Positions 53,100 to 61,669 of a DNA stretch of 64,000 nt are shown piece after piece (positions within the stretch are counted from its first letter, which is position 1; each line of letters begins with the position of its first letter). The stretch lies in the NCBI GenBank assembly GCA_963850095.1, contig CAWKJX010000016.1:1-64000 (forward strand), in the 5' to 3' direction. The notes beneath the pieces are model-generated. The model was not told where the DNA came from. It saw nothing but the letters and a program-made list of their open reading frames with translations, and did no database searches. The translations under genes were made by a program, and so were the position numbers. This DNA is from Bog-473 sp963850095. GTDB lineage: Bacteria; Actinomycetota; Acidimicrobiia; Acidimicrobiales; RAAP-2.

Positions 53100-54833
53100 T
53101 CAGACCCGGGCTGTCGCGTCCGCCGCCGCCGCCGTCGCCGGCTGGCGCGGGACGGCGCGCAACGCACTGCGCACGGGCGGGTGGTCCGCCTCGGCCTGGG
53201 AGCGCAGCCGCTCCATGAGCTCGAACAGCTCGCGCCACTCCCGACCGCCGACGCGGGAGAGCTCCTTGGGAAGACCGCGCAGCAGGCGGCGCACGTCCTG
53301 GCGGTGGCGCTCGGCCATGCCGCCCATCTCGAAGACCGTGGCGGCGGGCAGGTGCGCCTCGCCCGTGGCCAGCTGAGCCAGGCGGGCCGACGCCACTTCG
53401 GCGTCCTGCATGTGCCCGAGCTCGTCCTGGAGACCGGCGAGCTGGCGCACATAGCGAGCCGTCCGCCCGCCGTAGACGTCGGAGCTGAACTCGAGCGCGT
53501 AGCGCAAACGCTTGCCACGGATACGCAGGCGGTGAAAGTCGGACACGACGCCGCTCTTGCGGGCCCGCTTGGCCGCCTTGGCCACGGCGTCGTGCCGGGC
53601 CTGGACGAGCTCGGGCAGTCCGACGACCGCCGGGACCCGCGTGGCCAGCGAGCGGCGCGCCGGGCCCTGCTGCGCCATGGCGGTCAATCCCCGGGCCAGG
53701 CGTTCCCAGCGCACCGAGTCGAGGGCGCGCAGCAACTCGGCCCGGGCCTCCCGGCGCTCGCGCTCGAGCAGCGCGGTGAGGTCGGCCAGCGGGCTGTGGC
53801 CGGGGCCGGCCACGCCGGGGTGGACCGGCTCGGTGTGGGCGTCCGCCAGCCCCTCGAGCTGCACGTCCAGGTCGCGTACGTCGCCCAGGACGCCGGCCAG
53901 CCAGCCCAGTTCCTGGCGGAAGGTCTGGGCCCGCACCGGCAGCACGGCGGAGAACAACGCCAGCGCGGCCCGCAACCGCCGCGTGGCCACGCGCATGTCG
54001 TGCAGCTCCTCGACGTCCTCGCCCAGGCGCGTCCCGGGCTCCTTCTCGCGCAGGACGGCCAGCTGGCGCCGTAGCACCGCGAAACCGAGGTCACCCATGG
54101 TCGAGGACTCCGAAACGGTGGTCGAGCCAAGGTCGGGCGAGCCCGGGATCTCCTGGCCGAGCGCGAGCAGGCCGGCCTCGAACTTCGAGAGACGGGCCGG
54201 TTGGAGCCCGCACGAGGCGCGCAGCTGCCGCACGATCGGCTCGAGCGCATCGAGCCATTCGGGTCGCACCTCGACCTCGACGCGGCGCAGCTGCATGGGC
54301 CGCTCCCCGTCGCCGACGACGATGACGGTCTCGTCCAGGGCCACCTCCGCCGCGTCCACGCCCCCGACGCGCAGCACGAAGGGCCGGCGCCGCGTCCGCA
54401 CCTGGAGCACCTCACGCAGCCGGTGGGAGCCGACGATGGCGCGCAGGCGACGGCCGACCGGGCCCTCGGCTCCCAGCGCGCCCGGACCCGCCGGCGGCAG
54501 GAGCTCGGTCACCTCGAGCCGCTGGCGCAGTCCGCTCCCCTCGGCCGGCCGCGTGTCCTTCAGGGTGATTTCGTCCTGGCGCCCGCGTCGCCGGGTGCGC
54601 AGGACGAAGCCGGCGCGTGCCATGCGCCAGTCGTCCGTGTCGAGATACGAGTCGGTCAGGCGCCGCGGCGTGCGGGCCAGAGCGGTGACGGTGCCGCCGT
54701 CATCGGTCTCGACGGCGAGCGTCGGCAACGTGGCGAGCCATCTTTCGACGGGACGCAGGTCGAGCGCGTCGAACTGCCACTCGATTTCGACGGGTTCGTG
54801 CGGTTCCCCCGGGCCTTCCCTGGCAGCGCACAT
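53100..54833 (-). CDS. CYTH-CHAD domain protein
   Basis: A 577-residue protein with an N-terminal CYTH triphosphate tunnel domain (VEIEWQFDAL in place of the usual ExExK, SYLDTDDWRMARAGFVLRTRRR, EITLKDTR, EVEVRPEWLDAL) and a C-terminal CHAD domain (EDVEELHDMRVATRRLRAALALF, FHRLRIRGKRLRYALEF, LAGLQDELGHMQDAEVA). CHAD helices with conserved His/Arg bind polyphosphate, and CYTH enzymes cleave triphosphates. Divergent from a NUDIX gene. Confidence 0.9.
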   Translation of the reverse strand: MCAAREGPGEPHEPVEIEWQFDALDLRPVERWLATLPTLAVETDDGGTVTALARTPRRLTDSYLDTDDWRMARAGFVLRTRRRGRQDEITLKDTRPAEGSGLRQRLEVTELLPPAGPGALGAEGPVGRRLRAIVGSHRLREVLQVRTRRRPFVLRVGGVDAAEVALDETVIVVGDGERPMQLRRVEVEVRPEWLDALEPIVRQLRASCGLQPARLSKFEAGLLALGQEIPGSPDLGSTTVSESSTMGDLGFAVLRRQLAVLREKEPGTRLGEDVEELHDMRVATRRLRAALALFSAVLPVRAQTFRQELGWLAGVLGDVRDLDVQLEGLADAHTEPVHPGVAGPGHSPLADLTALLERERREARAELLRALDSVRWERLARGLTAMAQQGPARRSLATRVPAVVGLPELVQARHDAVAKAAKRARKSGVVSDFHRLRIRGKRLRYALEFSSDVYGGRTARYVRQLAGLQDELGHMQDAEVASARLAQLATGEAHLPAATVFEMGGMAERHRQDVRRLLRGLPKELSRVGGREWRELFELMERLRSQAEADHPPVRSALRAVPRQPATAAAADATARV

Positions 54834-54924
54834 CGTGGTCAGGCTACTGCGACGTGCGGGAAGCGAGGAGGGCCAGGTGGGCAAAGCCACCAGTTGGCGC
54901 GAGCGCGGCGGTAAGGTGCGAACA

Positions 54925-55377
54925 GTGGCGCGAAGAACGATGACTGCGGAGCTCCCTTCACCGATAGAAGTCGTCCAGGCCGCCGGCGGGCTGGTGGTCC
55001 GCCGCCAGGGCGGCGAGTTGGAGGTCGCGTTGGTCCACCGCCCGGTGCACCAGGACTGGTCCTTCCCCAAGGGCAAGCTCGAGGAGGGCGAGAGCTTCGA
55101 AGAGGCGGCGCTGCGCGAAGTCGGGGAGGAGACCGGCCTGTCCTGCCGGCTCCTGCGCTTCATCGGGCACACCGAGTACACCGACCGCAAGGGCCGCCCG
55201 AAGGCCGTGGCCTACTGGGTCATGGAGGCCCTCGGGGGTGTTTTCACTCCCAATGCAGAGGTCGACGAGTTGCGCTGGGTGGGTCTGGCGGTTGCAACCC
55301 GGATGTTGTCCTACCCCCGTGACCAGGAGTTGGCCGCGGTGCTCATGGCTGCTGACCAGGTAGAACGCATTATCTGA
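54925..55377 (+). CDS. NUDIX hydrolase (MutT-like)
   Basis: The protein of about 150 residues has a full NUDIX box GKLEEGESFEEAALREVGEETGL and an N-terminal IEVVQAAGGLVVRR strand. It resembles the catalytic part of mycobacterial MutT1 without the histidine-phosphatase domain. The GTG follows AAGG at suitable spacing; an ATG five codons later is the alternative. Divergent from the CYTH-CHAD gene, so both may serve phosphoanhydride turnover. Confidence 0.85.
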   Translation: MARRTMTAELPSPIEVVQAAGGLVVRRQGGELEVALVHRPVHQDWSFPKGKLEEGESFEEAALREVGEETGLSCRLLRFIGHTEYTDRKGRPKAVAYWVMEALGGVFTPNAEVDELRWVGLAVATRMLSYPRDQELAAVLMAADQVERII

Positions 55378-55395
55378 CCGGCCGCACGACCGTTT

Positions 55396-55416
55396 CAAGA
55401 TTTTGTGAAAATCTTG
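55396..55416. promoter_or_regulatory. perfect AT-rich palindrome
   Basis: CAAGATTTT-GTG-AAAATCTTG is a 9-bp perfect inverted repeat, very AT-rich against the local background, 18 bp after the NUDIX stop. It could be a repressor operator or a weak terminator stem. No gene directly follows on the plus strand. Confidence 0.55.
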
Positions 55417-55623
55417 GTGTTTATCGGTGCCCGCGTAGGGAATAATGTGGTCGTAGCGATCTACCGCCTGATCGCACTGCCGGCGTGCGTGCCCCAGTCG
55501 AGAGCTCCAGGACCTATCGCCAAGGGCCCTGTGACAACGCTTCGACGTAAATCGGCTGGGGCACCGTCGGCGCCTTCTCTGAGGGTGTGACGGTCCGCGC
55601 CGGCCGGAAGGTGGTTGCAGTCC

Positions 55624-56632
55624 TTACGCAACGAGCACCGCGGCCCCGTTGACGCGGTCGTGGGCCAGGTCGCGCAGCGCCAGGTCGGCCTCGTCCATCG
55701 GGTACCGGACGGCCGAGACGTGCAGGCCGATGCGGGCCGCCTCCTCCAGGAAGGCTTCCCCGTCGCGGCGCGTATTGGCCGTCACGCTCTGCACGCCCCG
55801 CTCCTCGAAGAGGTGATCCTGGTAGTTGAGCGACGGTATGTCGCTCAGATGGATGCCCGCGATGGAGAGGGTCCCGCCGCGGTCGAGCGCGGCCAGCGCG
55901 GGTGGCACGAGCTCGCCCACCGGCGCGAAGAGGATGGCGGCGTCGAGCGGCTCGGGCGGTGAGGCCGCCGCGTCGCCGGCGCTGGCGGCACCGAGCTCGA
56001 GCGCCAGGGCACGTGCTTCGGGCGCGCGCGTCATGACGTGCACGCGCGCGCCACGGGCCAGCGCGATCTGCGCGGTGAGGTGGGCCGAGCCGCCGAAGCC
56101 GTAGATCCCGAGGCGCCCGCCCTCGGGCAGGTTGGCCCGCAAGAGGGCGCGGTAGCCGATGATGCCGGCGCACAGCAGGGGAGCGACCTCGACGTCATCG
56201 AAGCGCGCCGGGCAACGCGTAGGCGTAGGCCTCGTCGACGACGGTGAACTCGGCGTAGCCTCCGTCGAGGTCCCAGCCGGTGAAGCGCGGGTCGACGCAC
56301 AGGTTCTCGCGACCCGACAGGCAGAAACGGCACCGACCGCAGGTGTGGGCCAGCCAGGGCACGCCGATGCGATCGCCCAGGTGCCAGCGGGCGCTGCCCT
56401 CGCCGAGCGCGTCCACGACGCCGACCACCTCGTGGCCGGGCACCACCAACGGGTGGCGGGGGGTCAGGTCGCCCTCGGCGAGGTGCAGGTCGGTGCGGCA
56501 CACGCCGCAGGCACGCACGTGCAGACGCACCTGTCCAGGGCCGGGCTCGGGCACCGGCCGCTCGGCCCGCACGAGCGGGCCGCCGTCGATCGGGCCGGGG
56601 CGGTCGACCGCCCAGACCGACATGGTGGCCAC
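55624..56632 (-). pseudogene. zinc-dependent alcohol dehydrogenase, split by a +1 frameshift
   Basis: The N-terminal frame has the MDR zinc sites: RACGVCRTDLHLAEGD, PGHEVVG, and the structural-zinc loop HTCGRCRFCLSGRENLC. It then meets a stop near 56195. One base over, the frame continues FDDVEVAPLLCAGIIGYRALL, the NAD(P) Rossmann motif YGFGGSAHLTAQIALARG and VTANTRRDGEAFLEEAA. Removing one base gives 336 codons, a complete enzyme. Divergent from the HDAC-like gene. Likely functional in vivo; substrate alcohol unknown. Confidence 0.78.
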
Positions 56633-56691
56633 CCGGCCAGCGTAGAGCGGGCCCGGCGGGGCGCCGGCGGTCGCCTCGTAGCATGAGGGGG

Positions 56692-57732
56692 ATGACCACG
56701 CTCGTCCTCGCCGGCCCCAGCGGGATGAGCGAGCACGACGGCGGCCCGTACCATCCCGAGCAGCCGTCGCGGCTGGTGGCCATCATGGACGGGGTGCGGG
56801 CCCTCGGGCTGGGCGACTACGTGGTCCGGCCCGATGTGGTGGAGGCCACGCCCGAGGAGCTGGCCCGCGTGCACGACGCCGCCTACCTGGCCCGGCTCGA
56901 AGCCTTCTGCGCCGGCGGGGGCGGCGACGTCGACCCGGACACCTACGCCCGGGCGGACTCGTGGAGCGCGGCGCGGCGCGCGGCCGGAGCCGGCCTGGCC
57001 GCCCTCGACCAGCTGGACCGGCTGGGCGACGGGGTGGCGTTCGTGGCCGTGCGGCCGCCCGGACATCACGCCACGGCGGACCGGGCCATGGGGTTCTGCC
57101 TCCTGAACAACGTCGCCGTGGCGGCGGCCTCGCGCACGGCGCGCGGGCAACGGGTGCTGATCGTCGACTGGGACGTGCACCACGGCAACGGGACCCAGGA
57201 CATCTTCTGGGACGATCCCGACGTGCTGTACGTCTCGACGCACCAGCACCCGCTCTACCCGGGCACGGGGGCACCCGACGAGGTGGGCGGGAGGGGCGCG
57301 GCGGGGTTGACGGTCAACATTCCGCTGCCGCCGGGCGCGACCGGCGACGTGGCGCGGGCCGCCTTCGACGTGTCGGCCCGACCCGCCATCGAAGCCTTCG
57401 CCCCTGACTGGGTGCTCGTGTCGTGCGGCTTCGACGCCCATCGCGACGATCCGCTCGGCGGACTGGCGCTCTCGAGCGGCGATTACGCCGAGCTGGCGCG
57501 CGTGGTCAGCGAGTTCGCGCCGCAACCGGGCCGCCTGGCCCTCTTTCTCGAGGGCGGGTACAACCCGGCGTCCCTGCAGTCCTCGGTGCAGGCGACGCTC
57601 GGCGCGCTGATCGGCTCGTCGGTCGAGGCCGAAGGGCCCACGTCCGGCGGGCCCGGCCTGGCCCAGGTGCAGGCGGCCGAGGTCGAGCGCCGGCGGGCCA
57701 TCGACCGCGTCTACGACGGGCTGACCTCCTGA
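56692..57732 (+). CDS. histone-deacetylase-family (AcuC/acetylpolyamine) hydrolase
   Basis: A 346-residue zinc deacetylase. Active-site motifs RPPGHHATADRAMGFCLLNN, VDWDVHHGNGTQDIF (zinc ligands) and SCGFDAHRDDPLGGL are complete. The bacterial family removes acetyl groups from acetoin-related acyl substrates, polyamines or acetyl-CoA synthetase. ATG with GAGGGGG just upstream. Confidence 0.9.
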   Translation: MTTLVLAGPSGMSEHDGGPYHPEQPSRLVAIMDGVRALGLGDYVVRPDVVEATPEELARVHDAAYLARLEAFCAGGGGDVDPDTYARADSWSAARRAAGAGLAALDQLDRLGDGVAFVAVRPPGHHATADRAMGFCLLNNVAVAAASRTARGQRVLIVDWDVHHGNGTQDIFWDDPDVLYVSTHQHPLYPGTGAPDEVGGRGAAGLTVNIPLPPGATGDVARAAFDVSARPAIEAFAPDWVLVSCGFDAHRDDPLGGLALSSGDYAELARVVSEFAPQPGRLALFLEGGYNPASLQSSVQATLGALIGSSVEAEGPTSGGPGLAQVQAAEVERRRAIDRVYDGLTS

Positions 57733-57760
57733 GGCCACCCGGGGCCGGGCGGCTAGAGGG

Positions 57761-58207
57761 CTACGCGGTGGCCCGGTGCACCAGGACGGGACAGTGGGCG
57801 TGGGCGGCGCAGAACTCGCTGACCGAGCCGATGACCATGCCCAGGAACTCACCATGGCCGCGGTTGCCCACCACGAGCAGGTCGGCCCCTTTGGAGGCTT
57901 CGACCAAGACGGGAGCGGGGTGCCCCTCGGCCACACGGGCGTTGATCTCCACGTCGGGGTGGGCCGCCTGTACCGGTTCTATGGCCGCCTGAAGCGCTCG
58001 GCGTACATCGGCCTCGGGATCGAAGTCGTCGGGCACCGGCGCGGCCCAGCCGAAGCTCGCCGGCCATTCCCAGGTGCTGACGGCCTCGAGGGCGGCGCCG
58101 GTGTGCTCCGCCTCCCGGGCCGCCCAGGCCAGCGCGTCGAGCGACGACGGGGACCCGTCGATGCCTACGACGATGCGGCCCGGGCGAGACGCTGGCGCGG
58201 TTGTCAT
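57761..58207 (-). CDS. universal stress protein
   Basis: A 148-residue single USP domain: RIVVGIDGSPSSLDALAWAAREA at the start and the ATP-binding loop GNRGHGEFLGMVIGSVSEF (G-x2-G-x9-G-S) near the end. Binds ATP and is usually induced by hypoxia or stationary phase in actinobacteria. Divergent from the NarL-type regulator (112 bp between starts), which suggests shared control. Confidence 0.92.
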   Translation of the reverse strand: MTTAPASRPGRIVVGIDGSPSSLDALAWAAREAEHTGAALEAVSTWEWPASFGWAAPVPDDFDPEADVRRALQAAIEPVQAAHPDVEINARVAEGHPAPVLVEASKGADLLVVGNRGHGEFLGMVIGSVSEFCAAHAHCPVLVHRATA

Positions 58208-58319
58208 CGGTGCCACTCCTCCTGATCGGGATGCCCGGCCGAGCCTACCCAGCTGGCCGCGGCCGTCCTCCGGTGCCCGGGCAGGCGTGGCCGGCTCCGA
58301 AATGGGAAGATGTCCCCCT

Positions 58320-58991
58320 GTGCCGCTGGCTGTCTTCCTGCTCGACGACCACGAGGTTGTCCGCACGGGGCTCCGCGCGCTGCTCGAGGCCAGCGACGAC
58401 ATCAAGGTCGTGGGCGAGGCGGGCACGGTGGCCGAGGCGCTGGCGCGGATTCCGTCCGCCCAGCCGGACGTGGCCATCCTCGACGTGCGCCTGCCCGACG
58501 GGAGCGGAGTGGAGGTGTGCCGGGAGGTCCGCTCCAACGATCCCGACATCGCCTGCGTCATGCTCACCTCGTACGCCGACGACGAGGCGCTGATCGCGTC
58601 CATCATGGCGGGGGCGGCGGGCTATGTCCTCAAGCAGGTGGGCAGCCTCGACCTTCTCGACACCATCCGCCGCGCCGGGGCGGGCGAGTCGCTGCTCGAT
58701 CCGGCGCTGACCGAGCGGGTGCTCGATCGATTGCGCCAGGGTCCCCAGGTCGATCCGCGGCTGGCCAGCCTGACCCCCCAGGAGCGGCGCATCCTGGACC
58801 TGATCGCCGAGGGCAAGACGAACCGGCAGATCGCGGACACGATGTTCCTGGCCGAGAAGACCGTGAAGAACTACGTCTCAAACCTGCTGGCCAAGCTCGG
58901 GATGGAGCGCCGCACCCAGGCGGCCACGTTCGCGGCCCGCCTCAACGAACGCCAGGCCCACGAGGCGCGTTCGGACGCTTCCGGGACGTAG
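58320..58991 (+). CDS. NarL/LuxR-family response regulator (DevR-like)
   Basis: A 223-residue protein: receiver domain with FLLDDHEVVRTGL, phosphoacceptor Asp in VAILDVRLPDGSG and Lys in GYVLKQVGS; C-terminal LuxR HTH LTPQERRILDLIAEGKTNRQIA, then VKNYVSNLLAKL. The DevR/DosR-type KNYVS recognition helix suggests a hypoxia/redox regulator. GTG start with GGGAAG upstream. No histidine kinase in the window. Likely regulates the divergent USP gene. Confidence 0.9.
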   Translation: MPLAVFLLDDHEVVRTGLRALLEASDDIKVVGEAGTVAEALARIPSAQPDVAILDVRLPDGSGVEVCREVRSNDPDIACVMLTSYADDEALIASIMAGAAGYVLKQVGSLDLLDTIRRAGAGESLLDPALTERVLDRLRQGPQVDPRLASLTPQERRILDLIAEGKTNRQIADTMFLAEKTVKNYVSNLLAKLGMERRTQAATFAARLNERQAHEARSDASGT

Positions 58992-59003
58992 CGGTCCCGG
59001 CCG

Positions 59004-59339
59004 TCAGGCGTCGGCGGACGACTCTTCGGCGATCGGCACCTCGAGACGGATACCCCGATCTCTCAGGGCCTGCTCCAACCGCTCACGCTCGCGCTCGGGC
59101 TGCTCGAACCTGGTGGGGTCCGTCTCCACGCCGACCAGGCGGGCCAGCCCGAGCAGCGCCACGTCGTAGCCGACCTGGAGGGCCAAGACGACCGGCACCG
59201 CGTCGGGGTCGAGACCGGGTGGAACGCGCTCTTCGAGTTGGAAGCGGCAGCGCAGCACCTCGGCCACGGCGGAGCCCTCCTCGAGAGGGCCCGGCCGCTC
59301 GCCATAGGCGGCGTCAAGAAGCTGCGTATACATGGACAT
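59004..59339 (-). CDS. small acidic conserved-type protein, unknown
   Basis: A 111-residue protein with no recognised domain: an N-terminal helix (MYTQLLDAAYGE), a central hydrophobic segment (AVPVVLALQVGYDVALLGLARLVG) and a Glu/Arg-rich coiled-coil-like helix (RFEQPERERERLEQALRDRG). Converges with the response-regulator gene, 12 bp apart. Probably a real small protein given its codon use. Confidence 0.5.
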   Translation of the reverse strand: MSMYTQLLDAAYGERPGPLEEGSAVAEVLRCRFQLEERVPPGLDPDAVPVVLALQVGYDVALLGLARLVGVETDPTRFEQPERERERLEQALRDRGIRLEVPIAEESSADA

Positions 59340-59558
59340 GTGGCGACTCCATCGTCACTGCGCCGGTCGTGTCGGCTCTGCCCAGCATGCGCCCTCCGCC
59401 CCTCCTGGCGGCAGGGCCGTATGTCACATGGGTGACGCGGCCGAACCGTTTGCAGTCAGAGTGTGACCTTCGGCCCTAGTCGTTCGGAGGGGCGCTGCCC
59501 ACAATGCGGAGGCGGAGCGGCCGTTGCGGCAACTCCTTGACCTTCAGCGAGAGAGCCT

Positions 59559-59900
59559 GTGCACGTGATCCCTGCCGGCCAGGAGCCGGAACGCCGCCGC
59601 GGTGACACGCTTCACCTCTCGCCGCCCGACCGGGCGTGGCGGGACGACGTCGCCCTCGAGATGTGGATCGACGAATCGTCGACCCCGGTGGCCATCCGGT
59701 TGGCGGGAACGCTCGACGAGTCGACCGGGGCCAATTTGGACCGGGTGGTCGACGAGTGCCTGGCCAAGGGGAAGTTCGGCTTCGACCTCGATGCTCGGGC
59801 GTTGCACATCACCAGGTCAGGACAGGTTCTCATGGGGCGGATCCGCCGGCGCATCGCGGCGCGAGGTGGTCACCTGCGGGTCAGGTCGGCCGTCGCCTGA
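59559..59900 (+). CDS. STAS-domain-like anti-sigma-factor antagonist
   Basis: A 113-residue protein. After a charged N-terminus, ALEMWIDESSTPVAIRLAGTLDESTGANLDRVVDECLAKG resembles the STAS beta-alpha core, followed by LDARALHITRSGQVLM in the position of the phosphorylated Ser/Thr loop. The conserved D-S/T-x-G-L is not clear, so it may be a divergent STAS protein. No anti-sigma kinase or sigma gene is adjacent. GTG start. Confidence 0.55.
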   Translation: MHVIPAGQEPERRRGDTLHLSPPDRAWRDDVALEMWIDESSTPVAIRLAGTLDESTGANLDRVVDECLAKGKFGFDLDARALHITRSGQVLMGRIRRRIAARGGHLRVRSAVA

Positions 59901-59930
59901 AGAATCCGGGAGGCCGACAGGCTCCAGAAT

Positions 59931-59971
59931 TTGGAAAATGGCGACCGAGGGGGGTGGCCGCCATTCTCCAA
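59931..59971 (+). promoter_or_regulatory. inverted repeat after the STAS gene
   Basis: Arms TTGGAAAATGGCG (59931-59943) and CGCCATTCTCCAA (59959-59971) pair in 12 of 13 positions around a 15-nt loop. No T-run follows. It may be an operator or processing hairpin between the STAS gene and the CoA-transferase gene. Confidence 0.5.
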
Positions 59972-60091
59972 GCACCGTTGTCTGGGAAGAGGAGGGTGTC
60001 CCAGTCATTGTGCAGGGCGGTCCGGACCCCCGAGTAGAGCCGAAAGTCATTGATTTAGGGCCGACGGCCCCCCGAGGCGCGTCCCGTCGAG

Positions 60092-61429
60092 GTGCCCGGC
60101 GGCTTGACCGGCGCGAGAGTGGTGACCATGCCCGCCGTCTGCACCGCCGAGGAGGCCGTGGCCCTGATCCGCCCGGTCGACTCCATCGGGTTCGGCCTCG
60201 GCCCGGCCAACCCGGACACCTTCCTCACCGCCCTCGGCTCGCGCGAGAGCTGGCAGGACCTGCAGGTGGGCGGCGCGCTCTGCCTGAACTTCTACGAGGT
60301 GTTCACCAAGCCGGGGGTCTCGTACCGCTGCGGGTTCTTCGGGCCGGCGGAACGGCTGCTGCACAGCATGGGCCACCGCATAGAGCTGGTGCCCGGTGGC
60401 TTCCGGCAAATGGCGCCGATCCTGGCCAAGTACGCGCCGCGAGTCATGGTGGTGCAGGGGGCGCCGCCCGACGAGACGGGCACGGTGAACCTCTCGCTGC
60501 ACTTCGGCGCCACCCGGCCCGAGCTGCTCCGGGCCGGCCGCGATCCGGACCGCTTGCTCGTGGTGGAGGTCAACCCCCACCTGCCGCGCACCACCAGCCT
60601 GCCTCCCCGCTACGAGAACACCCTGCCCCTCGATGTGGTCGACGTCCTGGTGGAGACGACTGCGACGCCGTTCGCCCTGCCCGAGCCTCCGACCGACGAG
60701 GTGGACGAGGCCATCGCCCGCCATGCCCTGGCCTACGTGAAGGACGGGTCGACGCTCCAGACCGGGATCGGAGCCATTCCCAACATCGTGGCCAGCGAGC
60801 TGGCCCACGGCCCCCTGGGCGGCTTCGGCATCCACTCGGAGATGTTCACCACCGGGCTCATGCGGCTCCACCAGGCGGGCAAGGTGAGCAACGACGCCAA
60901 GGGCGTCTTCGACGGGGTCTCGGTGACGACCTTCGCCCTGGGCACCGCCGAGCTGTACGAGTGGCTGGACGGGAACGGAGAGGTGGCCTTCCTCCCCGTC
61001 GAGACGGTGAACGACCCGACCGTGATCGCGCAGAATGCCAACCTGGTCTCGATCAACGGCGCACTGTCGGTCGACCTCTACGGACAAGTGGTGGCGGACA
61101 GCATCGACGGCCGGCAGATCTCGGGCGTCGGCGGACACGAGGATTTCGTGGCGGGGGCCGAGCTCCACCTGGACGCGCACTCGCTCATCTGCCTCCGCTC
61201 GACGGCGCAGCGCGACGGCGAGGTCGTCTCACGTATCACCGGGCTGCTCCCGGAGGGCTCGGTCGTCTCGACGCCACGCCACCACACGGGTGTCGTCGTC
61301 ACCGAGCACGGCACGGCGGAGCTGACCGGGTTGACCGTGCGCGAGCGGGCCCACGCCCTGGTGGACGTCGCGCACCCCGACTTCCGCGCCGGTCTGCGCC
61401 AGGTGGCCGACGGCCTCGGCCGGGCCTGA
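60092..61429 (+). CDS. acetyl-CoA hydrolase/4-hydroxybutyrate CoA-transferase-like protein
   Basis: A 445-residue family I-type CoA-transferase. The catalytic Glu is in GFGIHSEMFTTGLM, the glycine-rich oxyanion loop in LQTGIGAIPN, and the C-terminal IAQNANLVSINGALSVDLYGQV and ISGVGGHEDFV segments are typical. It moves CoA between acyl-CoA and a carboxylate such as acetate or 4-hydroxybutyrate. GTG start; ATG at MPAVCT is an alternative. An ALDH gene follows 240 bp later, perhaps in one pathway. Confidence 0.87.
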   Translation: MPGGLTGARVVTMPAVCTAEEAVALIRPVDSIGFGLGPANPDTFLTALGSRESWQDLQVGGALCLNFYEVFTKPGVSYRCGFFGPAERLLHSMGHRIELVPGGFRQMAPILAKYAPRVMVVQGAPPDETGTVNLSLHFGATRPELLRAGRDPDRLLVVEVNPHLPRTTSLPPRYENTLPLDVVDVLVETTATPFALPEPPTDEVDEAIARHALAYVKDGSTLQTGIGAIPNIVASELAHGPLGGFGIHSEMFTTGLMRLHQAGKVSNDAKGVFDGVSVTTFALGTAELYEWLDGNGEVAFLPVETVNDPTVIAQNANLVSINGALSVDLYGQVVADSIDGRQISGVGGHEDFVAGAELHLDAHSLICLRSTAQRDGEVVSRITGLLPEGSVVSTPRHHTGVVVTEHGTAELTGLTVRERAHALVDVAHPDFRAGLRQVADGLGRA

Positions 61430-61669
61430 GGGGCGATCGGGCGCCGGCTGTGTCCGGCCTTCACATGGAATAGGAGCCGAAGGCGGCGGCCAGGAGAGGG
61501 CCACCGCCACGAGGTGGGCGGGGTGACGGGACGCTGCTCCATGGCCATGTCCGACCGGTGCATGGTCGCCGTGGGTTCCACGTCGGGACATTCGTCATCT
61601 CCCCGTCGGACGAGTACCGTCGTTATCGACCAGCGAAGTCTGATCATCGTCGACGACGAGAGGTGTGAC

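Noticed and set aside
55405..55590. 61-codon plus-strand ORF after the NUDIX gene
   Set aside because: Starts inside the AT-rich palindrome, has no RBS and no recognisable product.
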